A program made the translations under genes and the position numbers. Under the pieces are notes generated by a model that was given only the letters and a program-made list of their open reading frames with translations, was not told the origin of the DNA and did not search any database. From contig CM067508.1 in assembly GCA_034509495.1 (NCBI GenBank), positions 34,425,269 through 34,489,268 on the forward strand: a stretch of 64,000 bases of DNA. The letters run 5' to 3'. Origin of the DNA: Acestrorhynchus altus. Its lineage: Eukaryota; Chordata; Actinopteri; Characiformes; Acestrorhynchidae. Of this stretch, positions 12,559-27,029 are shown piece after piece (the stretch's first letter is position 1; every line of letters starts with the position of its first letter).

Positions 12559-15500
12559 TGTTAACCAGATAACTCTCCAGTTCCTTCTGACAGATGTGTT
12601 TGGCCTTGGTCTTTCTACAGCTGACCAGCAGACAGCACAAGCGTGTGATGATTCATACCATGAACATCAAACAGTGTTGTGTCCTCTATTAAAGGACAAT
12701 CAGAAATGTTCGTAAACCCAGACCTGCTCAATATTCCGGTGTTGTTGATATCAGCAAGCACCAGGTTATTGCATGAACCAGGGCTTAAGACTGTTTCCTG
12801 TGTAACCGTGTGTTCATACTAGTGGCCGACAGAGTGAGAAGTGACCGGTCATTTCTTATGGGAGTACGCAAGTTGTACTGGTCTAGTGGTCCTCAGGCCC
12901 ACCCTCAGGTAGGCCTTTTCCAGAGCCAATTTAGTTCACAGTGGGAACCAAAGATGTATCCTCAGTTTCACTGAAACTGGTGTAAACGCAAGATGGTTCA
13001 CTAAACACACCAAGCCCGAACAGAACCAGTTCTAGAACCAGAGCTCTAGATGGATGGAGGAGGCCTAAGGGTGAAGCAGTAGCCCATAGTGAGCTGGAAA
13101 GGCACTTTTAATCATAATCATTAAGTGTAAGTGAAAAAACAAAACAATTTGGGACTCTGGGAAGTTACGTTTCTTCCCAAGGTCAGTTCAGTCATGTCCT
13201 GCCAGTGCAGGGAATTGAACCAGCAACCTTCCAGTCATAAAGCTGGTTCGTGAACTTTAATTAAAAAAGCCATCACTGAGGGTTTAAGCTGCATTTCAGT
13301 CTACAGGGTACTCGAGCAGTGCCCTTGTACTCCCTACACAGTTTTTTGGGTGGTGTGGTAGTAAGCACATTCACCTCGCAGCACTGGGGTCTTGGGTTCA
13401 AGGCCCTATCTGGGTGGAGTTTCCATGTTCTTCCTGTGTCTGTGTGGCTTTCCTCCATATTCAAAAACATGGAACAGGTGAATTGGCTACTGCGTGGAGT
13501 GTGTGGAGTGTGTGGAGTGCTGACTGAAGTGTCTTTGGGTAAATGAGAGTGCATGGTGTTGGCCACTGCTTTGTTTTCTAAAATAAACAGTACGTTAATG
13601 AACTGCAGCTGTGAATTTATGGACAGAACAGCAACTGTTTAACCTCCAAGACGCGATGACTGATGAGTGACCTTACAGTCAGCTTCCAGTGCAGTGATAA
13701 ACTGGTACCCACTGCTCCCTACACAGTTCAGTTCAGTATCTGGGTCAGTGATGTCATTAGATCCACCCCCTCTCTCTGATCAGTCAGAGTCTGTATGCAG
13801 GATGAGCATCAGCCCCGCCCCCTCTCTCTGATCAGTCAGAGTCTGTATGCAGGTTGATCATCAGCCCCGCCCCCTCTCTCTGATCAGTCAGAGTCTGTCT
13901 GCAGGTTGATCATGTTCACGTGGACAGAGCAGTAAACATGCACTGGAAGCTCCTTTGACCTTTAAACTGGGATTTAATTCCATTGGAAAGGAGTTGGATT
14001 ACTCACTGATAATTCATCACACAGCGATGAGACAGGGTTAGATAGGGAAGGTCTTTGTTGTTTAATCCTCAGAGGTGTTGATTAGATTGTGTCAGATGCT
14101 TGTATAAAGATAATGCACTGAAAATATTGCTATTTTTTATACGTATATATTATTAATTTTGCATAATGGATAATAACTTGGCATTTCAACACTAAGATCT
14201 GACCACATTTTCACGATTACATATAAGTTATTAAATAAAAGTGATTAAAAAGCTGAGCTGCAGGATTCCTGTCGTAAAATTGGGGATAAAGTCGCCCTGC
14301 TCCTCTGTGAGGCACGTGAGAATCTACAGACAGCTTTTGCAGTTTGATGTCTCCTGTAGTCTCTTCCAGGACTGTTCACGGCTCAGTGTGTTAAATGAGG
14401 GAGGTGTCGTGGGAGACCTTGTTACTCTCAAAACACACACTGACACTGAGGCAGAATAATTTATGCCCCTGTCTCTCCCTGTACACCTTAACTTCAGTCA
14501 GATGCAATTAATCATCTCTATTACTAGGGCTGAAAGTCTTTTTCGCCAGGATATAATACAATAACCGGGAAAAGGAAATTAAATAAGGGTACAAATGACA
14601 ATAAACATTTATTATGCAATGATCGCATGGATTGGAGGAACTGACTCTGCCCTTTCATAGAAATCCACTTAACTTATATTCCTAAACATACTTTTAGGTA
14701 AAAAATTTCCTATTGTTTTCTATTTTTTTCTATGAATTAATTTGTTATTATTTTTATAATCGTTTTTTTAATCACATTGCATTTCTTTCTACACTCACCG
14801 ACACTGGAATGCATGCAGTTCTGTCTCCGTTAGATTTGATTACAGGTCTGATTAGACACTGGATATTGGCACAAGAGGGTGTAAAAGTGCTTCCCCCCAC
14901 TTTGCAGTGGTTCTGTTTGGGATCTATTGACGCTTGGGTTCAATCCTGCCTTTGCTGTGCAGCCACACACTGCCCCGATGATCTGAGACATCGTGGGAGA
15001 CAGTTGGTGACCCCTAGCAGTGATACGAGGGGCAATTACAGCCCTGTTATATGTATACGGATGCAAGTGTAGACTGTCGTGGCAGGGCTTCCAACTGGCA
15101 TTTTTCAGCAGGATAATGCTCCCACACACAGCAAGGATTTCCCAGGAATGTCTCTGCCAGACTGCAACCATGGCCGGACCGTTCGCCAGATTTATCACCA
15201 ATCGAGCATTTATGGGAGCAGCTGGGACACCATCTTCAATGACCTACAAGTGTGCAGGATCTACATGCCCGGCTGTAACATCTGTGGGTAAATGTGCTGC
15301 AGGATGGTATTGAGAACCTGTAGGACTCCATACCCAACTGTATCTCATCTCGTATCCAGGCAAGTTTGTACATGCTTTCCCTTTAAATGTGTCCTTCTTG
15401 GTGTGTTATTTTTGTCAACGAGTATAAATTATTTGATGCACTAATCAAAATTCCTATGACAACAAAAACGGAGAGTGGAGGTGGCGGTGGGGGGGGTTGA

Positions 15501-18215
15501 TGGGGGATACACTTATGCGAAGGTTAAATCTGGCGAATACAGAGGGGGATAAAAACGAGTGCGAAAGAGATAGTACCAAAGGCATCTGTGTGAGAGAGCA
15601 GGGAGAGGAAGAGACAAAAATAGAAGCTGTACCATTGTCAGACAGATCCAGGCTCCCTATGGCCTTGGTATCGAAGATGTGCTCCTGAATTACCTGAGCA
15701 CCACTGGACCTCAGCTGTACATGTAACACAAAACACAAAACTGAATCAACAGTGTCGACGTGCCAGAGGTTTGTGCATTCTACGTACTGCATGCATTGTG
15801 GATATGTCTGTGAGCACATACCTCGCAGCTGCTGATGTCCAGCTCCAGCTCAGAGAGATGACTGTTAGTGGCCAGACCCTGGAGCAGTAACCTAAAAACA
15901 CACATGCAAATATGCACAGTTCAAAGCACATGACGGGCAGATTGTCAAATTACAGCAGCTGTGCACAGCCGTGCTTCCAGTGACTGTTGCTCCACTTTTA
16001 ATTTTGTATTTCATTTAAAACAGTAATAATAAAATTCACAGGGCTGGGAAAGTCAGTTATGCCTAGAGTGGCTCGAATTGAGGGCATCGTTCACACACTG
16101 TCACTTGGGCCCGATGGGATGGTGCATTGTCCTGCTGAAATGTCCCATCGTTGTAGGGATACAGTCCACGAAGGGTCCTTATGCTCACCAACTCGTACTA
16201 GTGAAGCATAGCAGCACCAGTCAATGACCATTAGAGTCAATCGTGCATTGAGAACACAGCCCACATCAGTATGGAAACACCTCCTGTCTGCACGGTGACA
16301 GCTACGGACCACGGCTTCACAGGGTTTACCCAACATACATTCGTGTGTCCAGTGTTGAGGAGGCACGGGGTGACCTTCAGGATATGTGTGTGGGGCTCCT
16401 GCATTGAATGTGCATTTCTGCCAGGGATGCTTATTAGCCAGATGCTGCCAGTCACAATCATTAAGCACCTGTGGGAAGCCACTGCGCTGTCCACTGTGGG
16501 TGGTAATGGCTTCTGGGACGTATTCCAAGTACACACGTAGTGCTGTGTTTCGAGGAATGTTACATGGCCCATCCATCTGGTCAGGTGTGAGCATTCCTTA
16601 ACCACCTCCTGATGTAGCACCTCTTCATAATCCATTTACACAATGGTATCCCTGGACATCTGGTATGTCAGGCACATCGTACTGCTGGAGTAACATAGTA
16701 ACTCCAGAAACATACTCAATACTACAACCTAAATGCCAGTGCCAATGCCTGGCCAAGGCTCTGCAAAGGCATAAACAAACCACCCGCATGGCAGAAAATT
16801 AGCCTACATGGAGTTAAATGGGCAAGATGCATCGAGAGATTTGTGTGCCTTGAGGGTGTCTTTGGAACACAATGGGTTTCCACAAGGTATACAAAGACGT
16901 CCAGCCACGATAACTTCCAATCCAACAACAGGGAGTACAGGTCAGGAGTGTAAAGGCTGATGAGTATTCACATTATCCTACAGTTCACACCACGTTCTGT
17001 CACCAGTTAAACTCCGTCCACAACATCTCTGTTTAGAAGGTCTAAAAAAAGGTCTATATCACCATCGCAGTGACGCTCAGAATGCAGCTTGCAGTTGCAT
17101 TGCACTGTGTAATGCATCGATTTTTAAGCGAGCTGCGTTTGTATCCTTGCACCCTTGAATTTTGTAGCCTAACAGAAATAAAAATGATGCCTCACGGCTC
17201 ACAGACATTTTACGTTCACGTTCAGGTATAAATGAATTCATACTTCTGGTTATTTTGGACAATAACTACACTGTGAATGTGAATTACCAACAAGGAACGG
17301 ACACACTGCTGTTTACGGGACTAAAAGAAGGGCGTGGCTAGTTACTGTAATGCAGATCCATCTGGTACCTGAGGGCTTCTGGAGGTAGTTTAGTGTGGGC
17401 CAGTCCAACATACTTCAGCTTCATGCTTTTGGAGAAAAACTCACTCACACTGCGCGTCACCTCCCGCACCTTCCTACAACACACACGGAGCACTTAGGTC
17501 TCTGTCCACGGTCATAATACAGCTTTTTCTGGCTGTTGAAGACCGAACTTACCTGTGGGAGAAGATGTTTCTGGAGAGGTTGAGGTAGGATAGACTAGTG
17601 TAGCAGCCATAACAGAGAGAGACAAAGAGCTAGAGAGGAGGAAAGAGCTGGTTGATGCCATTTATTGTACCACTGGCCACAGATAAGATCTTAAAGTTCA
17701 TTTCCTCAAAGCACTACACTGGCAGTGTGAGAAGGTATGAGAAGTGTGAGTGTGGTGCAGAAGGCTGGGAGGTCACTCACAGCATCTAGAGGACAGTCAG
17801 TGGAGCTAAGGTCCAGGTATGATACAGCATTGGGAGACGACAGGAATTTGAAGAGGTCCTGAAATAAAGTAATCTGGTCAAAAAAAGTTCAGGATGATTC
17901 CAGTGCCATCATGAGACCCAACTTCAACCCAAATCCTAACCCTCCTCCTTCACCATTAATCTCAGCCTAATCTAGTTAAACACCAGTTCCAGACTGGGTT
18001 CAGCCGCAGTGTGTTGTGGATGTTGAGATGGTCTGTATTAGAGCTGTTAGAGGATCAGTGGTTTCCAGGGTGAACATCTACAGATATGAACCTGCACCTT
18101 CCAAATAAAGTGCAAATCATCTGAATTCATCAGATTAGAAACACAGTTCATTTACACAGTTCATTAAAATCAGCATGTCTGAGATGTTGAGATGTTATCA
18201 AGCTTTTCCTGTTGC

Positions 18216-18265
<50 letters not shown>

Positions 18266-18272
18266 CTCTCTC

Positions 18273-18304
<32 letters not shown>

Positions 18305-19649
18305 ACCGAGGCATCCTCTGAAGCCAAGCATCCTGCATTTCCACTCAAGTCCAGGTGGGTCAGCGAGGTGGAGAGGGATTTAGTCTGAAGGAGCATTTGA
18401 GCTACGCTGCCCAGTCCTGAAGACAGACAGAAAAAAGGACAGTAAGAGAAGAGCAGAAACGGGTTGACCCCAGTAAACGAGAACCTAGAGCAGTGGTCTG
18501 CAGGAGACTACACTACACTTTTTCCATTTTCATTGACATTCAAGAACTGAAATGGTGCAACGTCCAGTGTCCTCAAATAGGAATTGGTTAGAGACATACA
18601 GCTGGACAGACTGTTACTTCACTCTACTGCAGGATTTAAACAACACTGCAGGTTTGGGTAGCATTTGAGGTCCTTAGATAAGACACGTAACAAAGGAGGA
18701 CAGGACAATTTTGGGCCAAATGAATCATGTCGAGCCTGAATTTCATCAGCTTGGCTTTGGTTTGAATCTAGGTTCCATTCTGGTCCAAATGCTTGTCTCA
18801 TATCCAGGCCAAGTGCCACATGCTGGTATCCATATTCAGGAATATGGAAATCAGCCCGAGCTGCTTTTGTTGGAATATTGGAATTGTCCCACGCTGAAAA
18901 AATAATTTGCTAAATTTTGTTTGTAATGCCATTTTCGTGAGAAAAAAAGGGACACCCTATTCCATAAAATCTGGTTTTTCATCCTTTGTTGCTATATAAT
19001 GTCAGTTAGATGTTTCCAATAACTGTCTATCATCTACAACATCGTTCCCACTCCTCCATGCAGAACTCTTTCAGCTGTGTGATGTTTCAGCGTCAGTCTT
19101 TGTACAGACGCTCTTCCGTTCTCCTCAAACCCCCTCTGATACAATAAAGATCTCATAGTGGTTTCTATGATGGAGAGATCTCCACACCCTGCTGCAGCAG
19201 AGCAGCTCCAAACCACCACACTCCCACCACCATGCTTCACAGCTGCTATGAGGTTCTTGTGCTCAAATACTGTGTTTGGTTTGTGCCCAACATATTTTCT
19301 GTTACTGTGCTCAAATAAGTCAACTTTGGATTCATCTGTCCAAAGCACATTTCTGCTCTTTGTCTAGATGTTCACTGGCTTCAACTGTGGCAAGAGCTAC
19401 CTGTAGATGACATTATATGACTGCTACGTAAAATCAGCGTTTTCAATGTCACCTCACCAACGTTCTGGTACAGAGTTAAGGGAGGAGAAGCAAACACTCT
19501 AATGACTTTGTGTGTTGAGGGCAAACATTTTACTGATACAGAAGGAGGAAATCTGAGGTACCTTTGGAGGACAGAGATATCTTGGAGAGATAAAGACGAC
19601 TGAGACTACAGTGGAGCTGCGACAAACTCTGACTGAGTGATATTGCACC

Positions 19650-19698
<49 letters not shown>

Positions 19699-22600
19699 GC
19701 AGAGAGATAACCATAACACTTGTAAGCAGTTTCAGTTTCTGCATTCGAGCACCCTGATCAGGGACGACACTGCAGGAGCACCTTTGTCCTCGATAGGGTT
19801 GGCAGACAGGTTGATGACATGGAGAGCAGAGACAGGCTGTTCACGAAGAGCACAGGCCATCTTTACAGCAAAATCCCTACAGGACGAGTCGGAGAGAACA
19901 AATATCCCGAATTAATGAGAGAGACAGTGGATCTTCAGGACAGAACCTCAGCCCAGTCACCCAGGGCTCAAATCATATCTTAACTTGAGGTGACGAGACA
20001 TTAAGTCAGCAGAGATGAGCATAAGATGATACACGGAATGTGTCAAACAATTGACATGTTTGTGTAATGAATCTTATCGGACCCTCATGAACGATGCCTT
20101 TCAGCTCTGATTGCCATCTCCAGGCTGAGTGGGCACTGTAGCTGAAGATGTTTACACTCACGCTTTGAGGCCGCCTGCCTCCAGGCACAACTCCTGCAGA
20201 GCCGTGGACCGGTTAATGAGGTAGATCACCTGCTCCTGCACATCTAGTGACTAAACACACAGAAGAAAGGAAAATAGATTACGTATATTAACCCGAACCA
20301 GAGATCTGCACTTTGCACATTCTGTTTTCTAGGCTTCATATCTACAAGACGTATCTGACCATTCTCCTCACTGTGTCGTGAATTATCAGTGAGTAGTCCA
20401 GCTCTGAATACAGCTAGGTTGCATGATCAACCTGCATACAGACTCTGACTGATCAGAGAGAGGGGGCGGGGCTGATGATCAACCTGCATACAAACTCTGA
20501 CTGATCAGAGAGAGGGGGCGGGGCTGATGATCAACCTGCATACAGACTCTGACTGATCAGAGAGAGGGGGCGGGGCTGATGATCAACCTGCATACAGACT
20601 CTGACTGATCAGAGAGAGGGGGCGGGGCTGATGACATCACTGACTGAGATATTAGGTAATAGAGAAAAATTAGAGTTAGAGTTGTTTGGTCTCTTTCTTT
20701 GTTCAGAATAAATAAATAAATAAATAAATGATAAATACATAATATTCTTCAAAATATATAGTATTTTTGAAGAATTTATTATAAATATCCTTGTCAATCT
20801 AATCATTGCATTTAACTTATAAATAAATTCTTGCCTTTTCAGCTCAAAAACCTTCTGGATGTTCAATTTCCAACATGATTTCTGAGATGGAAAATGTTTT
20901 TTAGTCCTTATAAGAAAAGATAATGTAGACAAAAGAGAATTTTTATTTAAAAATACATATATTCATATAAATACTTTAATTCTCTTGATTTTATATATCT
21001 TTTATATATCTCAAATAAGACAAATTTGAAGAGCCTAAGATCTCCTAAATATAACAATAATATTTGGTATTTTTTGGTGAATATAATTACATCAAACTAC
21101 GAAAACACTCTGCCTTCTCCTGTAAAGTCTCCATTTGGAGATATAGTGTTAAACTGAGGCAGAAAGTGAACAATCTAATGTTTTACAGTGTTAACACATC
21201 AATTTTAACCCCCTTCTCCCATGACGTGGTACAATCCTATCATTTCATCTACTGTGAGTTGTCGATGGTCATGTATTCATGGTCATATTCTCTGAGTTGA
21301 CAACAGAACCTCCCAAATGATGCATAATCAATTCTAACTTAGAAAATGAAATGTCCTTTGGTGTAACACCTTACACCACCATTCACCATCCTAAAATTGA
21401 CCAGGTGTTAGTTCTGTAACAACATGTTTGTCTTTATTCACTGAAGAACTGAAATATAATGTTGCATCAGTGACGAGATGGAGAGACAAAGGACCAGCTC
21501 CTCTCCTGGGCCTGGAAACCAGCTCTAATGCAGGGGTCACTAACCCTTCTCCTGGAGACCTATCATCCCTTTTTTGCCCCCAAATCTTCTCCTGCAAATG
21601 AAATCTGCCAATTCCCCAACGCCATTGTAGTACTCCACCATAAAATGTAATGTTCTCAACACTATGGGGGTCAGGACAAACACGTGCCTCCTCTGGTACA
21701 TGTGACACCAGCTTACTGCCTCTTTTGAACTGCCATCATTTACCTCGTTTCTGGACAGCCAGTGCACTCTGAGAAAAGTGCCGGGTCCCTAGCTCTGATG
21801 CAATGACTGACAGATGCCTGTTCCGACCTGCATCACATTGAGTGTGATGTGGGGAGAGAGTGTCGTCTACTCACCCTGAGAAGGAGAGCAGGCCAATTTC
21901 ATTCTCCCTCTGAGTCCAGATGCCAATAGCAAGCAGCATGACCCGGGATTCAAAGAGACCTACCTTCCTGCAAACTTTAGATTCAACTCTAATCCATCCA
22001 ACCTGACTGAATGGTGTGTTAGATTTGGGCTGGCACAGGATGGTCACTCTCCAGGAGCAGGTGGGTGACCCCTGCTCTAATGCAACACTGGTGCTGGTTA
22101 AGGGATCTGGAGGGGAAGGGCTCCTGGAGGGCTCCTCGTTTCCCCCTCATACATTGGGGGGACAAAACTGGAGAGACGTTTGAGGCAGGTACTTTACATG
22201 AGTTGACACGGCGAGGTGAGAACACCAGGCCTTGAAGCCCATAGGACATTAGAAGCACTGTCTGGAGTCCACCAGTAAAATACAATTGGTTTGTCTGTGT
22301 CTGTGTTGTTGTCTTTAAAGACATATAATCTACCAGTTTGATGTCCTTGCTGCAGATTTTCGTGAACCACTGGTTGAAGGAAAGAGCACCTACAGCCATC
22401 GCCAGGTCTCTGAACGAGAGGAAGAGAGACGGCTGACAAACACATACACAACTGAAAACATAATCATCAAAGATGCTATAAATGCAAGACACAACCAAAT
22501 GAAACATAATTAGACAAAAAAAGGACAAATCATAACATTTGTTGTTTTGAACCCTGATTAAGGTTATATTTTGTAAACAATGTCAGACCAATTCTCTGTA

Positions 22601-25600
22601 GATGAAGTATCTGTCTTTATCTGTCTTTTTGAGCCACTACACTTTAACTTCCAAATTTGTTGATGTTGAATGTAGGAGGCCAAACATAGTACATTACTCG
22701 GCATGAATCTCACTCCAGAAAGGAGGAGCCTGTCTTATTTAAACGTCAGACATTAGTTTGGTTTCCTCTTGATTGTTGAAGTGAGTGGGATCACCAGTGA
22801 GATCCAAAGAGCTCTCTGCGGCCTTCACAAAGAAGGTTTTAGGTGCAGATGAGTCTGGGAAGGGATTTTAAAACATCTTGATACAAGAAATCAGCCGTTC
22901 CACTGTTTGGAATATAGTTTATAAGTGGAGAACATTTAGAACAACTGCCAACATGGGCAGATCAGATGGTCCTAGCAAGTTCTGCCCAAGAGCAGACCAC
23001 CAGATTTGTAAAGAAGTCCAAGAATCCTAAAATGTTCATTATGAGATACATTAAAAACTGATATTGCAAAGCGTGACCAAACTTTTTATTCAGCATATGC
23101 AATTACACCACCTATAGATATCGTTTGAAAGAATATCAAATATTGATCGAATATGACCATATGTCTTAATATTCAACGGTGTGTCCTGATTCATTCACAT
23201 GACTATAAATCTTTCAATAAATCTGAAAAAAAACATGGAAAGCAAACAAATACCTGCTGTCTAAATGACTGAAGTCCACAAGGTTGAAGTCTCGACAGTT
23301 CTGAACTTGGTAAATATTGTCCACGTCCTACACAAACATAGAGTGTGAACAAAAACAACCTTTACAGGGCAAATGACAAGTGGACAGTAATGATCTATAC
23401 ATAATTCAGAAAGGGATGAGAAGGAGAGCTCTGACCCACTGGATTTCCTCCCGACATGGAAACTCGTTGTAGTCACACAGCGCTGCATATGTATCTGAGA
23501 AACCCCCTACAACAACCCCCAAGAAGAAAGAAGGTAATTAGGGAATCTAGAACATTGCAGAACATTTTAGCAGAGCTGGCCCTGACCAGTGTATAAAGTG
23601 CCTTAGGTAAAGTTTTGGTTGGTGCCTCTTACATAGTGTCATTTTTCAAATCTCTTTTTTTTGTTTTATTTTATAAACAATAAACAGCATTAAGCTGTAA
23701 AAAAAAATACTATTAAAGGAACAAGTGGCGTTAAAAAAAACAGTTGCACCCAGTAGGAATCGACCAACGGCATTATAATTTAAGTAAAGACAAGCCTTCT
23801 CGCTGTACCTGACTGACTATGTAAGGTGGACCTGATGCATTTGCTTTCTGTTCTGACTCGTGCTGTTGTGTTGGTAGTGAAGTATGCCTCGGGGCAGAGT
23901 TCAAAAGCAATTCGAGCATTTGGAAGAGTTTGAGATAGGTCACATCATAGTGCTTCTGGAAGCAGGATAGTGTTATCAACACTGTGCCATACTGGTCATG
24001 TGAAAACATCCATCCCACGCCGGTGACAGCGGTGGATAGTTGTAGGTACACACCAGTGACACGAAGGATCTGGGAGACCTACACAAAATGGAGAGGAAGA
24101 ACCGACGGCTTGTCCAGCATGCACAGAGTGACACAACTGCCATGATTGTGGACATTCTGCAAGCAGTGGTGACCTGCATGACATTCTGCTGGTGCCAGCA
24201 CCATTGGCAAATGACTGCACAATGCAGGACTACATGCAAGCAGACCATTAAGACTACTGTCCTTAACACCATGTCAATGTCACCAGCAGGTCATCTCACA
24301 TGATGAGTCTCATGGTTGAGATGACCAGTGACCTCATGTGTCCACCAGCACCAAGAACAACGGTTTGTTGTTTGGAATCATACATCCAGAAGGTCTGGTG
24401 TCATGGAGTGGGTGCAATTTCACCTTTGGTCTTCATTACAGATACTTTGAGCCCAATGTTACGTTAATGAGGTTCTGCAAGCAGTGGTTCTACCTTTTCT
24501 GAACACACACTCCAGTGCTCTATTCCAACACTCGTCCACATACTGCTGCCGTCTCAAGATCTCTTCTTGAGTTGTGTTACAGGGACACTAACTCTGTATG
24601 CGCATCTCAATAAATATTGCCCATATCGGTCTAAAATATTCATCCTTTAATGTTCCTGGATTTCTTTACCTTCCTTTAATGAAACGTGTTCATTTGTTGT
24701 ACAATCAGTTGACAACCTAATTATCACGACAGCCTTAAGATTGACCAGTTACATAGTGCAGCTAATGCAGTGTTTTAAGAAGCAAAGTGCTGCTGACCAC
24801 ATGGCCCGTGAGTTCCGTTTAGCTGCTCCTCAACTCTGAACAACCTGGCTTGGAGGTCTGGAGGAACCTTCTTCAGCAGTTTCCTGAGACAATGAGAGGT
24901 CACAGAGGAGAGAGGTGAATTATTGTACTTGACGAAACAGAGAGGAAGTAAAGGGTTAAAGGACATTTTGCCAGTTTCAGTATGAATCACTGAACACTGC
25001 TCGCACCCCTTTCGAAATGTTGTTTTCAACTTTTCCAGCAAGCGTTCAGTGAGGAAAGAAATGCCACTTGCCTCTGAGCTGATGTTTAGTCATATTAATG
25101 TCCAGCAGTGCCTCTGATAGATGCTGTCTGCCTCTAAAGGTCACAGTGGAGGAAGTGTTGAGCTGTGGTCTGTAACACGTATTCTCTGCAACAGCAGCCA
25201 CCGTTTTATTTCTGACTAAGTGCTCTTGGATTGGCTGTTCAGTTCTACAATGAACTGAACACTAGTGTGTGTGAATGGGTGGCAAATTCCCCCTGTATGC
25301 ATCACAGTGCATCTATGAGAGTACGCTGTGTGTGATATTTTATAGCTCAAATACTAATAATGCCTTAAGCAGTGTCAGTTAATCATGCGCTGAAACATTA
25401 CTAAACCAATAAGTAATGTTTATTACTGCCATATGTACTGTTAATTAATGTACCCTTACTGTACAGATTGTTAAAAACGGATATTCTGATACTCTCCCAT
25501 ACTGACTACAGGGATTTACAGGACGTTGTGCTGAACTTCATCTAATAAATCAGCACTAATTACACTCTATAATCAAACGTCCACTCGGGATATCCACAAT

Positions 25601-25830
25601 TTTGAGTTACAATAATCAAGATTTTGATAAAATACCGTCACACTGCCCACCCGTATGATGCTAAATCCTGGAGGTCGGGAGAAAAATGTCCAGGGCCAGG
25701 TGTGAGTGTGTTAAACCCCTTCTATATGGCGGTCACTGCAATGGTCAGCTATTTAAAAGTCATTCTTTTGTGCTGCTATTGTTTTGGATACTCACTCACT
25801 CATTTATTTATTTGTTTGTTTGTTTTCCTC

Positions 25831-25881
<51 letters not shown>

Positions 25882-26960
25882 TTGGCAAGGCAGTGGACTG
25901 TGGTTTATGTCTCATAGCCAGACCGGTACACGTTAAAGTACAATATTCATTATAATATTTGTTCTACACCATTAAAATGTCCATTTTACTTCATTTATTT
26001 GTAAAAAAAGACCGATTTGGGCCTTTAATGCAACAGCACACCTGAGCCGACACATGAATAACTCTTAAACAGTTCTGCCTGAAAGGAGAATAAAATCATT
26101 TGAGTCATGTTATTATTATTCATGCAGGAAAAGGTTAACTGCTCAATGATCTCAATAATCTGCCGTTTTCTGATTATTCTCATGGCCATGTTAACGACGT
26201 ACTTTGCTTTCTTAGAAGTCTGATCAAGGCGTCTGATCAAGAGAGCTGGATTCCGGCTCAGTAATCAGGTTTCTCAGTCATGCGTGAACAAAGGCACAGG
26301 GCTGGAAATAAGCAAGCAGCACCTAACGCAGCCCGCGCGAGACAGTGGCAAACCACTCTTAGAGCGATGCTGAAAACAACGAAAGTAAAATTCCTCTTCT
26401 CGATCATAGACCAGTGCATCTCAACAAACTGAGTACACTGTTCAGGATTTCTGGACTTCATGAGCTGTAAGTCAAACTGACCAACGGCTAAACAGAAAAG
26501 GCTTGAAATGTCACTTTACAATGAACATAAAATAAGTCCAGAATGAGCTTTTTTACGATATGCACTAGTATGTTCCTTCTGTGGCTCCATATTTAAAGAA
26601 ATACAGGCCATATTTTTGCATCCAGTGATCTTCACTGGATGCAAAGCAGAAACTCAATCACTGCCTGATTCATGTAGACTTGAAGTTTCTGAATTCTGCA
26701 TACAGCCAATCCCTCCATATTGTACAGGACAATCACAGCACACCTTGAAATAATGTAACGTCACGTAATACACCTATGTTCCATACACGACATGATTACG
26801 TCTGCTCTGCGATTGGCTGGTCACTCACTCTGGGGATGAATCGGGAAAGATTTTCTTGAGTGAAGCTGTCACGTGGCTGACCATGGCCTCCAGTTCTTCC
26901 ACTGAACTCAAGGTGAGAGAATACACCTGGCTGTCTGTTTCAATAATCACCTGGTACAAG

Positions 26961-27029
<69 letters not shown>

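Noticed and set aside
16091..16635. Protein-coding gene on the minus strand (167 and 132 codons)
   Set aside because: The two frames overlap, show no domain and lie in a repeat-like segment inside a CARMIL2 intron; no splice signals join them to anything.
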